Source: Streptomyces sp. NRRL S-337
GTDB lineage: Bacteria; Actinomycetota; Actinomycetes; Streptomycetales; Streptomycetaceae
Assembly (NCBI RefSeq): GCF_000720175.1
Contig: NZ_JOIX01000015.1
Span: 119,815-183,814, forward strand
Length of the DNA: 64,000 nucleotides
Direction of reading: 5' to 3'
The notes below the pieces were generated by a model. It was not told where the DNA came from, ran no database searches, and saw nothing but the letters and a program-made list of their open reading frames with translations. The translations under genes and the position numbers were made by a program. Shown here piece by piece: positions 1 through 9,406 of the stretch (the first letter of the stretch is position 1; each line of letters begins with the position of its first letter).

Positions 1-123
1 ATCGGGATGGAGGGCCGCCAGCCCCTCGACGGCGGCGGTGGTAATGGCGTCGTCCGGGATCAGTCGGTCGTACCAACCCTCGAACTGCCGCCCGTAGCCT
101 ATGTCCTGGACCCCGTTTTCCAC
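1..123 (-). CDS. SAM-dependent methyltransferase, N-terminus only (runs off left edge)
   Basis: Only the first 41 residues are present; the rest lies beyond the left edge. The GTG at 123-121 follows an AGGGGAAG ribosome-binding site. The peptide opens with MENGVQDIGYGRQFEGWYD, which resembles the start of class I methyltransferases of small-molecule clusters, where a Y(G)..F..WYD helix precedes the SAM-binding fold. No SAM motif is visible yet, so the family call is an inference. It points the same way as the FAD oxidoreductase and ABC exporter downstream of its start, but about 310 bases separate it from them, so it is not obviously in the same transcript. Confidence 0.55.
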   Translation of the reverse strand, partial: MENGVQDIGYGRQFEGWYDRLIPDDAITTAAVEGLAALHPD

Positions 124-433
124 CCGAGCTTCCCCTCTCTTTTGCCCCCACTGTCGATGCCCGGGGAACGTCAAGAAGACGAAGAGCGAGGCAAGGCGTG
201 ACACGCCACCGATGGGCGGCCGGGCGGAAGAACCGCAGCCGTCTGCATGGTTGGTCAGACCAGCAGCTGATGCCGATCCCCTGATGACGTCTCAACGAAG
301 TGTGGGGGGAGTAACTTTACAACGAACAATATCAGCCACGTCTGCGGGCTGGCAATCGATTATCTGGCTCAATCCCCATGCCCGCAGGGGCCGTTGGGGG
401 TGGTTGACGATGAAACAGATGAGTGTTCCTGCA
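124..433. other. Intergenic region, 310 bases, no convincing gene
   Basis: This gap lies between the methyltransferase start and the 3' end of the FAD oxidoreductase, both on the minus strand, so it should hold the methyltransferase promoter. It is less GC-rich than its surroundings around 300-360. A possible 20-residue peptide (ATG at 410, preceded by GGTGG) overlaps the oxidoreductase 3' end on the opposite strand; I could not support it as a gene. Confidence 0.5.
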
Positions 434-1918
434 TTAGTGCGCAGGGCCGAATTGGTGCTGTGTCGGTGAGAGTGACACGTCGGCTGCGTTGCGTATACCG
501 AAGCAATGCCGGAGCGCGGAGAGCGCCGCGAAATAGCCGGACATGCCGTGCACACCGGGCCCCGGCGGGGTGGCCGAGGAACACAGGAAGACGCCGGGCA
601 GCGGCGTGCGGTAGGGATCGAAGCGCGGGACGGGCCGGGCGATGCTCTGGTACAGCGTCATCGCGCCGGTGCCGATGTCCCCGCCCACGTAATTGGGGTT
701 GTAGGCCTCGTACGACGCGGCGGGCACGGAGCGGTGCGCGAGGACGGTGTCCCCGAAACCCGGGGCGTAGCGCTCGATGCGGGCCCGCACCAGCTCGAAC
801 GGGTCGGTGGGATCGCCGTTCGGTACGTGCGCGTACGCCCACACCGGGCGCTTCCCGGGCAGCGCGCGTCCCGGATCGGTCGCCGCCGGGTCCACGACGA
901 GGACGAAGGGCTCCCGGGTGCGGATCCTGCGGGCGGTCGCCGTCTCCTGCCGGACGATGTCGGCGCGGGTGCCGCCCAGATGCACCGAGCCGGCCCGGCC
1001 GACCGCGGGATCGGCCCAGGGGATCGGCTCGGAGACCAGGAAGTCGACCTTGGCCGCGCCCGGGCCGTACCGGAACCGCGCCAGGCCGCGCGCGTAGGAG
1101 CGGGGCAGCCGGTCGCCGGCGAGCGCCAGCACGCTCTTGGGGCTGGTGTCGAGCAACACGGCCCGGGCACCGCCGAGTTGGGCGAGGTCCGTCACCTCGT
1201 GCCCGGTGTGGAAGACGCCGCCGTGCGCGGTGATGTCCGCGACCAGCACCTCGGCGATGCGGACGCTGCCGCCGCGGGGCAGCGGCCAGCCCGAGCCGTG
1301 CGCGAGGTGGCCCAGCAGCACGGCCACCGCGCCGCCCGCCGGGCTCGGCAGCCGGCCGACCGCGTGGGCGGCGACCCCGGTGAGCAGGGCGGCCGCCTCC
1401 TCACCGCGGAAGTACCGCGCGCCGAGCGCGGTGCCGTGCACCGCCACCCGGGCCGCCAGCAGCAGGGCCGCCGCGGGGTCCCGCGGCAGCCGCCGTTGCC
1501 CGTTCATGATCAGGCCGACGATGCCGTCGCTGTGCTCCAGCAGGGGCGCCATCAGCCGCCGCCAGCGCGGGCCGTCGGCGCCCAGGTGCGCGCAGGTCTC
1601 GGCCAGCGACCGGTACGCCAGGGCCGCGCGGCCCCCGTCGAGCGGATGGGCGTAGGCGATCTCGGGCTGCAGCAGCTCGACGCCGCGCTCCGCCAGGCCG
1701 AACGCCCGGAAGAACGGCGAGGCGGCGGCCATGGGGTGCACGGCGGAGCAGAGGTCGTGCAGCACGCCGCTGTCGAAGAGGGGAGCGGTGCGCAGCCCGC
1801 CGCCGATGGTGTCGGCCCGCTCGTACAGCGCCACCCGCAGGCCGGCGCGGGCCAGGACCACCCCGGCCGCGAGTCCGTTGGGCCCGGTGCCCACGATGGC
1901 CACGTCGGCGCCGTTCAC
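434..1918 (-). CDS. FAD-dependent oxidoreductase, phytoene-desaturase-like
   Basis: A 494-residue flavoprotein. The N-terminus VNGADVAIVGTGPNGLAAG carries the dinucleotide-binding GxGxxG at residues 10-15, followed by the ERADTIGGGLRT stretch usual for the phytoene dehydrogenase/CrtI and amine-oxidase superfamily. The C-terminus has the second FAD contact region (GPGVHGMSGY). The GTG start at 1918 overlaps the stop of the ABC exporter by four bases (GTGA), so the two are translationally coupled. The substrate is unknown. With an exporter in the operon and a methyltransferase nearby, oxidation of a secondary metabolite, carotenoid-like lipid or modified peptide is plausible but unproven. Confidence 0.8.
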   Translation of the reverse strand: MNGADVAIVGTGPNGLAAGVVLARAGLRVALYERADTIGGGLRTAPLFDSGVLHDLCSAVHPMAAASPFFRAFGLAERGVELLQPEIAYAHPLDGGRAALAYRSLAETCAHLGADGPRWRRLMAPLLEHSDGIVGLIMNGQRRLPRDPAAALLLAARVAVHGTALGARYFRGEEAAALLTGVAAHAVGRLPSPAGGAVAVLLGHLAHGSGWPLPRGGSVRIAEVLVADITAHGGVFHTGHEVTDLAQLGGARAVLLDTSPKSVLALAGDRLPRSYARGLARFRYGPGAAKVDFLVSEPIPWADPAVGRAGSVHLGGTRADIVRQETATARRIRTREPFVLVVDPAATDPGRALPGKRPVWAYAHVPNGDPTDPFELVRARIERYAPGFGDTVLAHRSVPAASYEAYNPNYVGGDIGTGAMTLYQSIARPVPRFDPYRTPLPGVFLCSSATPPGPGVHGMSGYFAALSALRHCFGIRNAADVSLSPTQHQFGPAH

Positions 1919-3873
1919 CACTGGTCCTCGACCCTGATCGGACGGAGCTGGATCGTCTGCTCGTTGAGGGTGGCCGGCGGCAGCCCGCCGAAGGCCAGGG
2001 AGAGGGAGAGCGTGGTCTCCGTGTCGCGGGGGGCCGTGTGGTCCGGGTACCGGGCCGGGGCCTGGGCGGGGACGCGGACGCCGGAGTCGGCGTGCAGCTG
2101 GGAGCCGGCCAGCCGCCGGTAGAGCGTGTCGCGGGCCATCAGGTCCTGGTGCCGGCCGGTGGCCCGGACCCGGCCGTCCTCCATCACCACGATCTGCTCG
2201 GCGTCGATCACCGTGGAGATCCGGTGGGCGATGGCGATGACCGCGCAGTGCCGGGAGACCCGCTGCAGTACGTCGCGGAAGTCCCGCTCGGAGTCGGAGT
2301 CCAGGTGGGAGGTGGCCTCGTCCAGCAGCATCACCGCCGGCTTCTGCAGCAACGTCCGTGCGATGCACAGGCGTTGGCGCTGACCGCCGGACAACCCCGA
2401 GCCCTGGTCGCCGAGTTCGGTGTCGAGGCCCTGCGGGAGATTGGCCACCACCTTGCTGAGGCCGGCCATCGCCACCGCCTGCTGGATGTCGTCCTCGCCG
2501 GCGTCGGGGCTGGCGTAGGTCAGGTTCTCCCGGACAGTGCCGCGCAGCGCCGCACTGTCCTGCTGGACGTAGCCGACCAGCCCGCGCAGCGAGTCGAGCG
2601 GCAGCGCCTCGATGTTGCGGCCGCCGACCAGGATGCTGCCGCCGGTCGCCGGATAGAAGCGTTCGATCAGCTGGAACAGGGTGGTCTTGCCCGCGCCGGA
2701 CGGCCCGACGACGGCGGTCAGGCCGCGTGCCGGGACGCTGAGCGAGACGCCGTGCAGGACCTGCGTCCGCTCGCCCTGGTCCCCCCGCTCGTAGCCGAAG
2801 CGGACGTCGCGGAACTCGACCGCGGCCCGGCCGTGGGCCGGCAGGACCAGCGGCGCGGAAGGCCCGGCGGCCACCGTCCCGCCGCCCTCCTGGGGCAGGT
2901 CGGCCAGCTCGTCGACCTTCTGGATGGCCGCCCGGCCCTGCACGAACTGGCCCACCGCCATGAAGAACATCACCAGCGGGGACACCAGCTGGAACAGGTA
3001 CATGATGAACGTGGTCAGCGCGGCCATGGTCATCTCGCCGCGGGCCACCCAGGCCATGCCGACCCCGACGACGACGGCCAGCGCGCCCTGCGTGCCGACG
3101 TTCATGGACGGCGTCAGCAGGGCGCCGTAGGCGGTGCCCCGGATGCCCGACCGGCGGGCCTTCCCGGCCAGCGTGCCGATGCGGTCGGCCTCCCGGGACT
3201 CGGCGCGGGACGCCTTGACCGTGGGCAGGGCGGAGAGTGCGCGCTGGACGGCGGTGCCGAACGCGCCGATGTCGTCGCGGTTCTCCAGTGCCACCTTGCG
3301 CAGCTTCCGGGCGAGCGCCAGCGAGAGGACGCTGGCCGCGCCGAGGCAGGCCAGCGTGATCGCCATCAGACCCGCGTCGATGCAGAACATCAGCACCACG
3401 CCGCCCAGCACCGTCACACCACTGGTGATCAACTGGGTCAGGCTCTGCGAAAGGGCGATCTTCACCAGTGAGGTATCGGTGACCGTGCGGGTGAAGATAT
3501 CGCCCTGCGGCCGTTTCCCGAATGCCGTGAGATCGGCGCGCAGCAGACGTTCGGTCAGCAGCCGGCGGACGTCGAAGACGATGTTCTCCCCGGCCCGGCC
3601 GATGACGTAGGCCTGGAGCGAGGAAAGGACCGCACCGGCACAGAAAAGGGCGACGAGCTGGGTGATCGGCGCGGCCAGCGATTCGCCGCGGCCGGCCGCT
3701 TCGATCAGCCGGCCGATGGAGACCGGCTGGGTGAGTGAGGCGGCCACCCCCGCCAGGCCCAGCGCGATGCCCGCGACCAGCAGGGCCGTGTGCTGTCTGA
3801 AGACCGTGGCGACCAGGCCGGCGCCGCGTCCGGTCCTGCCCCTCTGGCTTGCGCGGCCCACGCGATGTGCCAT
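1915..3873 (-). CDS. ABC exporter, fused membrane and ATPase domains
   Basis: A 652-residue half-transporter of the MsbA/lantibiotic-exporter type. A type-1 exporter membrane domain of about six helices (residues 25-315) is followed by one ATPase domain with Walker A GPSGAGKT at 390-397, signature LSGGQRQR at 494-501 and Walker B VMLLDEA at 514-520, plus an unusual C-terminal tail of about 60 residues after the ATPase. There is no C39 peptidase domain, so it does not itself cleave leader peptides. The start at 3873 has a GGGGGAG ribosome-binding site five bases upstream. It is first in an operon with the FAD oxidoreductase and likely exports the product made by the cluster to the left. Confidence 0.88.
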   Translation of the reverse strand: MAHRVGRASQRGRTGRGAGLVATVFRQHTALLVAGIALGLAGVAASLTQPVSIGRLIEAAGRGESLAAPITQLVALFCAGAVLSSLQAYVIGRAGENIVFDVRRLLTERLLRADLTAFGKRPQGDIFTRTVTDTSLVKIALSQSLTQLITSGVTVLGGVVLMFCIDAGLMAITLACLGAASVLSLALARKLRKVALENRDDIGAFGTAVQRALSALPTVKASRAESREADRIGTLAGKARRSGIRGTAYGALLTPSMNVGTQGALAVVVGVGMAWVARGEMTMAALTTFIMYLFQLVSPLVMFFMAVGQFVQGRAAIQKVDELADLPQEGGGTVAAGPSAPLVLPAHGRAAVEFRDVRFGYERGDQGERTQVLHGVSLSVPARGLTAVVGPSGAGKTTLFQLIERFYPATGGSILVGGRNIEALPLDSLRGLVGYVQQDSAALRGTVRENLTYASPDAGEDDIQQAVAMAGLSKVVANLPQGLDTELGDQGSGLSGGQRQRLCIARTLLQKPAVMLLDEATSHLDSDSERDFRDVLQRVSRHCAVIAIAHRISTVIDAEQIVVMEDGRVRATGRHQDLMARDTLYRRLAGSQLHADSGVRVPAQAPARYPDHTAPRDTETTLSLSLAFGGLPPATLNEQTIQLRPIRVEDQW

Positions 3874-4303
3874 GAGTGCTCCCCCCGCTTTGACGACGGT
3901 CGCGCCGTGCGCGACCAGTGAGAACCGCCTTGCCTATTGGGGTGCTCTCGTCAAGATGGCGAAGCTAGCATCGCCGCCCGCTGTCAAGTTATTGGTTAAT
4001 TGGCCGCCCGGTGGGCGGTCCGTGGAATAGGCGGGAGATCTGCGTGGGGGCCGTAAGTTAATTTATCTGCCGCTTATTTTGGCGATGATCGCGAAGCGGC
4101 CGGCCGGCGCAGGAAAACTTTACCCATTCCTTCCCGCTTTTTACCGCAGAACGGGAATTTCCCCGGCCGCCGGCGTGTTTTCGCACCGCGGCGCGGACCC
4201 GGCACGGGGCGCGCACCGAACGGACGACGGGCGGCACCCGGATGGATGCCGCCCGTTCGCGTACGAAAATCACCGGGCGCGCATCCGCGCCCGGGCCTTC
4301 GGA
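3874..4303. other. AT-rich intergenic region upstream of the ABC exporter
   Basis: A gap of 430 bases between the exporter start and the end of ppa. The stretch from about 3980 to 4160 is AT-rich for this genome. On the minus strand a TTGACA hexamer lies at 3987-3982, with a loose TAGCTT at 3967-3962; the 14-base spacing is short for a vegetative promoter. A short inverted repeat (ggccgccc/gggcggtc) sits at about 4002-4020, and the ppa terminator at 4227-4256. Confidence 0.4.
4227..4256 (-). terminator. Hairpin terminator downstream of ppa
   Basis: Perfect 10-base arms (ACGGGCGGCA and TGCCGCCCGT) around a 10-base loop, about 50 bases past the ppa stop. There is no long U tract, as is usual for Streptomyces terminators. 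Confidence 0.6.
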
Positions 4304-4795
4304 TCAGTGCCCGCCGTGCGCCTCGGCGCGCTTGTACGAGGCCTCGATCTCGGCCTCGGCGTCCGCACGGCCGACCCAGTTGGCGCCCTCGACGGACTTG
4401 CCCGGCTCCAGGTCCTTGTAGACCTCGAAGAAGTGCTGGATCTCCAGGCGGTCGAACTCCGACACGTGGTGGATGTCACGCAGGTGCTCCACGCGCGGGT
4501 CGGACGCCGGGACGCACAGCAGCTTGTCGTCGCCGCCGGCCTCGTCCGTCATCCGGAACATGCCGATGGCGCGGCACTTGATGAGGCAGCCGGGGAAGGT
4601 CGGCTCATCCAGGATGACCAGGGCGTCCAGCGGGTCGCCGTCCTCGCCCAGGGTGTTCTCGACAAAGCCGTAGTCCGCCGGGTAGCTGGTCGAGGTGAAG
4701 AGTCGACGGTCCAGGCGGATCCGACCGGTCTCGTGGTCCACCTCGTACTTGTTCCGCGAACCCTTCGGGATCTCGATGGTGACGTCGAACTCCAC
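4304..4795 (-). CDS. ppa: Inorganic pyrophosphatase
   Basis: A 163-residue soluble family I pyrophosphatase that hydrolyses PPi to two phosphates and so drives biosynthetic reactions. The family residues are visible: [12 protein letters not shown] near the start, the metal-binding signature [11 protein letters not shown] and the [10 protein letters not shown] loop. I chose the GTG at 4795 ([12 protein letters not shown]) because a GGAGGA site lies just upstream and the protein then begins exactly as in other actinobacteria. An ATG 15 bases earlier (4810) is in frame but would include the ribosome-binding site in the coding region. It is divergent from dacB, with an 86-base shared promoter region. 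Confidence 0.95.
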   Translation of the reverse strand: MEFDVTIEIPKGSRNKYEVDHETGRIRLDRRLFTSTSYPADYGFVENTLGEDGDPLDALVILDEPTFPGCLIKCRAIGMFRMTDEAGGDDKLLCVPASDPRVEHLRDIHHVSEFDRLEIQHFFEVYKDLEPGKSVEGANWVGRADAEAEIEASYKRAEAHGGH

Positions 4796-4881
4796 GGGTG
4801 GCTCCTCCATGATCAACACATACGTCTGGTGATTAAGTGTCCCCCACGCAGGTGTGTGGTGGCGAAAGGGGCTGGTCCGAG

Positions 4882-6471
4882 GTGCCGGAGACCAGGAAAT
4901 GGCAGGTCAGATGGCAGTCGGCGCAGCGTTCGGCGCAGCGCACCGCGCGGACGGCGGCCGACGCGGCCGGGCGCTCGGCCCGTGCGGCGGCCGGCACCGT
5001 ACGGCAGGCCTGGCAGGACACCCCGCGGCACACCCAGCAGACCTGGCGGCTGACGGCGGTCTCCGCAGCCACTGGCCTGACGGTCGCGCTCGTCGCGGTG
5101 GCGGCGGCCGGCCCGTGGGACTCCGGTCAGCGTACGGCCGAGCGCGCCGAGGCGGCGGTGGTCGACGGATCCAGTGGCGAGCATCACGCCGCGGAACCCG
5201 ACCGTCCGGCGCCCAGCGCCGCGCCCGTGCTGCCCGCACTCGGCGTCCGCACCGCCGCGGGCGCCGGCCGGGGCGCGGCACCGGTACCGACCGGCGCCGG
5301 GCTCGCCGACGCCCTCGCGCCGCTGCTCAAGGACCCGGCGCTGGGCCCGCTGCGCACCGCCTCCGTGGTGGACGTCGCGGCCGGTCGCGAGGTCTTCGGG
5401 TCCGGCCAGGGCAAGACCGCCATCCCGGCCTCCACGGTCAAGCTCGCCACCGCTGTCGCCGCACTGTCCGCCCGCGGCCCGGAGCACCGCATCGACACCT
5501 CCGTCGTCACGGCCGGCAAGGACCGCATCGTCCTCGTCGGCGGCGGCGACCCCACGCTCACCGTCCGCGCCCCGCAGCCCGGCACCGCCGAGCAGCCCGC
5601 GAACCTCCGCACCCTGGCCGACGCCACCGCCCGCGCGCTCAAGCAGCGGCACCTCACCACGGTGCACCTCGGGTACGACGCCTCCGCCTACTCGGGGCCG
5701 GTCGAACACCCCATCGGCCCCAACGAGAACCTCGCCCCGGTCACGGCGCTGATGACCGACGAGGCCCGCCTCGACGACAGCGACCACGGCCCGGCGCCCC
5801 GCGACGCCGACCCCGCAGGCTCCACCGCCCGTACCTTCGCCGAGCTCCTCCACGAGCGCGGCATCACTGTCGACGGCACCCCGGACGGCACCAAGGCCCC
5901 CGCCCACGCCGAGCGGCTGGCCGCCGTCCACTCCCTCCCTCTCTCCTCCCTCGTGGAGCGGATGCTCACCTACAGCGACAACGACATCGCCGAGGCGCTG
6001 GCCCGGCAGGCCGCGCTCGGCTCCGGCCGGCCGGCCAGCTTCGCCGGCGCCGCCGAGGCCGTCCACCACGCCCTCGCCCGCCAGCATCTGCCGCTGGCCG
6101 GCGCGGTCTTCAAGGACGGCAGCGGCCTGGACCGCGACGACAAGGTGTCCGCCGCGCTGCTCTCCCGCCTCCTGCTGCAGGCCGCCGCGCCCGACCACCC
6201 GGCCCTGCGGTCCGTGGTCACCGGCCTCCCGGTGGCGGCCTTCACCGGCACCCTCAGCAACCGCTACACGGGCCAGAGCGCGGGCGCCGGCGCGGTCCGC
6301 GCCAAAACGGGCACGCTCACCGGCGTCAACACCCTCGCCGGCACGGTCGTCGACGCCGACGGCCGCCTGCTGGTCTTCTCCTTCATGACCACCGGTACGA
6401 CGGATGCGCCGGGCGCGCAGCGGGCGCTGGACAACTTGGCCTCCGCGGTGGCGAATTGCGGGTGCCGCTGA
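4882..6471 (+). CDS. dacB: D-alanyl-D-alanine carboxypeptidase/endopeptidase (PBP4 type)
   Basis: A 529-residue class C penicillin-binding protein that trims or cuts peptidoglycan cross-links outside the membrane. A basic Ala/Arg-rich N-terminal tail precedes one membrane segment (about residues 57-77). The three active-site motifs are intact: STVK at 184-187, SDN at 365-367 and KTG at 475-477. The GTG at 4882 follows AAAGGGG; another in-frame GTG at 4837 would add 15 residues but has no clear ribosome-binding site. It is divergent from ppa, the usual Streptomyces arrangement. Confidence 0.92.
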   Translation: MPETRKWQVRWQSAQRSAQRTARTAADAAGRSARAAAGTVRQAWQDTPRHTQQTWRLTAVSAATGLTVALVAVAAAGPWDSGQRTAERAEAAVVDGSSGEHHAAEPDRPAPSAAPVLPALGVRTAAGAGRGAAPVPTGAGLADALAPLLKDPALGPLRTASVVDVAAGREVFGSGQGKTAIPASTVKLATAVAALSARGPEHRIDTSVVTAGKDRIVLVGGGDPTLTVRAPQPGTAEQPANLRTLADATARALKQRHLTTVHLGYDASAYSGPVEHPIGPNENLAPVTALMTDEARLDDSDHGPAPRDADPAGSTARTFAELLHERGITVDGTPDGTKAPAHAERLAAVHSLPLSSLVERMLTYSDNDIAEALARQAALGSGRPASFAGAAEAVHHALARQHLPLAGAVFKDGSGLDRDDKVSAALLSRLLLQAAAPDHPALRSVVTGLPVAAFTGTLSNRYTGQSAGAGAVRAKTGTLTGVNTLAGTVVDADGRLLVFSFMTTGTTDAPGAQRALDNLASAVANCGCR

Positions 6472-6477
6472 CTTCCC

Positions 6478-6965
6478 ACGTACCTGTCTGCGGCGCCGCG
6501 GTTGTTGCGCTTTGCGGCGCCCCGCACGTACCCGTCTGTCCCGCCGCGGTGGTTTCTCGCCGTTGCGCCTGCGGCGGGCTGGGTTTGTGGTGGGTGCGGT
6601 GACGGGCCTGCGGGGCCGGTGTTTGGGACTGCTGTCGCTTTACGTCCCAAACACCACGTACAACCAGGACGACGACACCCACCCCCACCGGCCTTCCAAC
6701 CCCCCACTCACGGGAGGGGACAGACCGGAGGACGAAGTCTGTAGGGCTGTCACCGCACCCGACAAACAAACGCCCGCCGCCAGGCGCAACGGCGAGACGC
6801 CCCGCGACGGGAAAGACAGCCACGTGCGGGGCGCCGCAAAGCGCAACGGCGACCAAGCCCCGCGGCGGGACAGACGGGTACGTACGCGGCGCCGCAAAGC
6901 GCGCAACGGCGAGCTCCGCGGCGGGACAGACGGGTACGTGGGAGGCGCCGCAAAGCGCAACGGCT
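6478..6965. repeat. Large imperfect inverted repeat with internal direct units, shared with 54359-54528
   Basis: This fills almost all of the 528-base gap between dacB and the DUF2342 gene. The right half (6805-6965) carries three degenerate copies of a ~50-base unit with core GCGGCGGGACAGACGGGTAC followed by a GGCGCCGCAAAGCGCAACGG core. The left half (6478-6607) is a partial reverse complement of it. The ~90-base block 6701-6790 recurs with few changes at 54359-54449. A perfect 12-base hairpin (6618-6629 with 6644-6655) sits at the centre. All reading frames through it look like translated repeats, so I do not call genes here. Confidence 0.8.
6618..6655. terminator. Central hairpin of the repeat; possible terminator for dacB
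   Basis: Arms GGTGTTTGGGAC and GTCCCAAACACC pair perfectly over 12 bases around a 14-base loop. It lies 147 bases after the dacB stop and could end that transcript, or may simply be the centre of symmetry of the repeat element. Confidence 0.5.
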
Positions 6966-6999
6966 ACCCGGGGCCGTCGCGCCCACGTACCGTGAAGTC

Positions 7000-8145
7000 A
7001 TGACGAGCATCGGTGGAACCGAGATGGTCGACTGGAACCTCGCGGTCGCGACCGCGACCCGGTTCGTGCGGCCGGGCCCAGAGGTCAGCCGGGACGAGGC
7101 GCGGGCGATCGTCGCCGAGCTGCGCAAGCACGCCAAGGCGTCCGAGGCGCATGTGCGGGCGTTCACGCGGCTGGCGCAGCCGGACGCGCAGGGTGAGGTG
7201 CCGCACGACACGCCCGTCCTGGTCGTGGACCGGCCAGGCTGGGTCAAGGCGAACGTCGCCGGCTTCCGGGCCGTGCTCAAACCGCTGCTCGCCAAGATGG
7301 AGGACCGTCGCTCGACGGTCCCCGGTGGCGCGGTGCTGGGCGCGGTCGGCGGCAAGGTGACCGGCGTGGAGCTGGGGATGCTGCTGTCGTTCCTGGCGTC
7401 GCGGGTGCTCGGCCAGTACGAGACGTTCGCGCCGCCCAGCCGGGACCTGCCGGCCGGCGAGCAGGGCGGCCGGCTGCTGCTGGTCGCGCCGAACATCGTC
7501 CACGTGGAGCGCGAGCTCGAAGTGGAACCGCACGACTTCCGGTTGTGGGTGTGCCTGCACGAGGAGACGCACCGCACCCAGTTCACGGCCGTGCCGTGGC
7601 TGCGCGACCACATCGAGGGCGAGATCCAGTCGTTCCTCGGGGAGACCGACATCGATCCGGGCACCCTCCTGGAGCGGCTGCGGGAGGCCGCCCAGTCGCT
7701 GGCCGGTGCCCGGCCGGAGGGCGAGGAGGAAGAGGACGGCGGCCGGTCGATCGTCGATCTCGTCCAGACGCCGGCCCAGCGCGAGATCCTGGCGCGGCTG
7801 ACTGCCGTGATGTCGCTCCTGGAGGGGCACGCGGACTACGTGATGGACGGGGTGGGGCCGGACGTGGTGCCGTCGGTCGCCGAGATCCGGGAGAAGTTCC
7901 AGAAGCGGCGGGCCAGCGGTGCCGGGCGGCTCGACCAGGCGCTGCGTAAACTGCTCGGCCTGGACGCCAAGCTGCGGCAGTACCGCGACGGGGAGCGGTT
8001 CGTCCGCGCGGTCGTCGACGAGGTCGGGATGGACGGTTTCAACCGGGTCTGGACGTCGCCGAACACCCTCCCCACCAAACAGGAGATCGCCAAACCGGCG
8101 GACTGGGTCGCGCGGGTGCACCGGAAGGCGGACGGGGCACCGTAG
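7000..8145 (+). CDS. Zinc-dependent metalloprotease-like protein, DUF2342 family
   Basis: A 381-residue protein of the actinobacterial DUF2342 family, sometimes labelled 'coenzyme F420 biosynthesis associated'. It carries a zincin HExxH motif (LHEETHRTQF, around residue 187), a second acidic/His segment (EGHADYVMDG) that may supply the third ligand, and no signal peptide, so it should be cytoplasmic. It lies between dacB and tilS as in other Streptomyces. Substrate and role are not established. An ATG at 7024 (MVDWNLAV) is an alternative start; the one chosen matches the usual family length. Confidence 0.85.
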   Translation: MTSIGGTEMVDWNLAVATATRFVRPGPEVSRDEARAIVAELRKHAKASEAHVRAFTRLAQPDAQGEVPHDTPVLVVDRPGWVKANVAGFRAVLKPLLAKMEDRRSTVPGGAVLGAVGGKVTGVELGMLLSFLASRVLGQYETFAPPSRDLPAGEQGGRLLLVAPNIVHVERELEVEPHDFRLWVCLHEETHRTQFTAVPWLRDHIEGEIQSFLGETDIDPGTLLERLREAAQSLAGARPEGEEEEDGGRSIVDLVQTPAQREILARLTAVMSLLEGHADYVMDGVGPDVVPSVAEIREKFQKRRASGAGRLDQALRKLLGLDAKLRQYRDGERFVRAVVDEVGMDGFNRVWTSPNTLPTKQEIAKPADWVARVHRKADGAP

Positions 8146-8336
8146 GCGAACGTTGTGAGCTGGGCACACCGCGTGGCAGTAGAGCGCCCCTTCAATCACC
8201 CGTCCGAGGGACCGTTACCGATGGATAGGCGTGCAATGCTCGGGGAACCGCTCGCCTCTGTCACCATCTAGGCACTCTGTGTGACGAAAAGCCCTCACCG
8301 GCCGAGGCACCCCCAGCTGAACGATTGGAAACGGAC

Positions 8337-9344
8337 ATGGGTCCCCATCCAGCGGTCGCCGCGATACGCCTGGCGGTCCGCCGCGTACTCCACGACGTGC
8401 TCACCCACCACAGCGCACAGGACCGGCACGGGCCCCCGCTCGTGCTCGTCGCATGCTCCGGCGGCGCCGACTCGATGGCGCTCGCCTCCGCCCTCGCCTT
8501 CGAGGCGCCCAAGCTCGGCGTCCGGGCCGGGGGCGTGACCATCGACCACGGCCTCCAGGAAGGCTCCGATCTGCGCGCCGCCGAGGTCGCGCTGCGGCTG
8601 CGGGCCCTGCGCCTCGACCCGGTCGAGGTCGTCGCCGTCACCGTCGGCCGGGAGGGCGGTCCGGAAGCCGCCGCCCGTGACGCCCGCTACGCCGCTCTGG
8701 ACGCCACCGCCGAGCGCCACGGCGCCACCGCCGTCCTGCTCGGCCACACCCGCGACGACCAGGCCGAGACGGTGCTGCTCGGCCTCGCCCGCGGCTCCGG
8801 GACCCGTTCGCTCTCCGGTATGGCCGCCACCAGTGGCACCGGCGGCCGCTACCGCCGCCCCTTCCTGGACGTCGACCGCCAGACCGCCCGCAAGGCCTGC
8901 CTGATCCAGTCGCTGCCCGTCTGGGACGACCCGCACAACTCCGACCCCGCGTACACCCGCTCCCGGCTGCGCCACGAGGGCCTGCCCGCCCTGGAGAAGG
9001 CGCTGGGCAAGGGCGTCGTCGAGGCGCTGGCCCGGACCGCCCAGCTCTCCCGTGACGACGCCGACGCCCTGGACGCCTGGGCGGCCGACGCCGAGGGCAC
9101 GGTCCTCGACGACACCGGCGGCCTCGACGTCGCGGCCCTGTACGCGCTGCCCCCCGCGGTCCGCCGCCGGGTGCTGCGCCGGGCCGTGATCGGCGCCGGT
9201 TCCCCCGCCGGTTCGCTCTTCGCCCGCCACATCGAGGAAGTGGACCGGCTGATCACCGCCTGGCGGGGCCAGGGCGCCATCAACCTCCCCGGGCGGGTCG
9301 GTGTTCGGCGGCAGGGTGGCAGACTTGTCATCCGGCAGGGCTGA
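8337..9344 (+). CDS. tilS: tRNA(Ile)-lysidine synthase
   Basis: A 335-residue N-type ATP pyrophosphatase that adds lysine to the C34 wobble base of tRNA-Ile(CAU), switching its charging from Met to Ile. The PP-loop SGGADS lies near residue 40, followed by the DHGLQ stretch and [10 protein letters not shown], both typical of TilS. The length fits the short actinobacterial form. The ATG at 8337 is preceded by GGAAACGGA; a TTG twelve bases earlier is unlikely. hpt follows after 62 bases and then ftsH; a tilS-hpt-ftsH order is conserved across Gram-positives. Confidence 0.93.
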   Translation: MGPHPAVAAIRLAVRRVLHDVLTHHSAQDRHGPPLVLVACSGGADSMALASALAFEAPKLGVRAGGVTIDHGLQEGSDLRAAEVALRLRALRLDPVEVVAVTVGREGGPEAAARDARYAALDATAERHGATAVLLGHTRDDQAETVLLGLARGSGTRSLSGMAATSGTGGRYRRPFLDVDRQTARKACLIQSLPVWDDPHNSDPAYTRSRLRHEGLPALEKALGKGVVEALARTAQLSRDDADALDAWAADAEGTVLDDTGGLDVAALYALPPAVRRRVLRRAVIGAGSPAGSLFARHIEEVDRLITAWRGQGAINLPGRVGVRRQGGRLVIRQG

Positions 9345-9406
9345 GCCGCAGACGCTGCCTTGCATCTGAAGCCTCACGGCTGACGTGAACACCGAACCGA
9401 GCGAGA

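Noticed and set aside
410..472. Possible 20-residue peptide (ATG 410) ending in a Cys near the left cluster
   Set aside because: It overlaps the 3' end of the FAD oxidoreductase antisense, the ribosome-binding site is mediocre, and there is no leader/core pattern of a known modified-peptide precursor.
6478..6999. Several open frames (for example 6404-7003 plus, 6640-6960 minus) between dacB and the DUF2342 gene
   Set aside because: They are translations of the inverted/direct repeat in every frame, with no ribosome-binding sites and no independent protein features.
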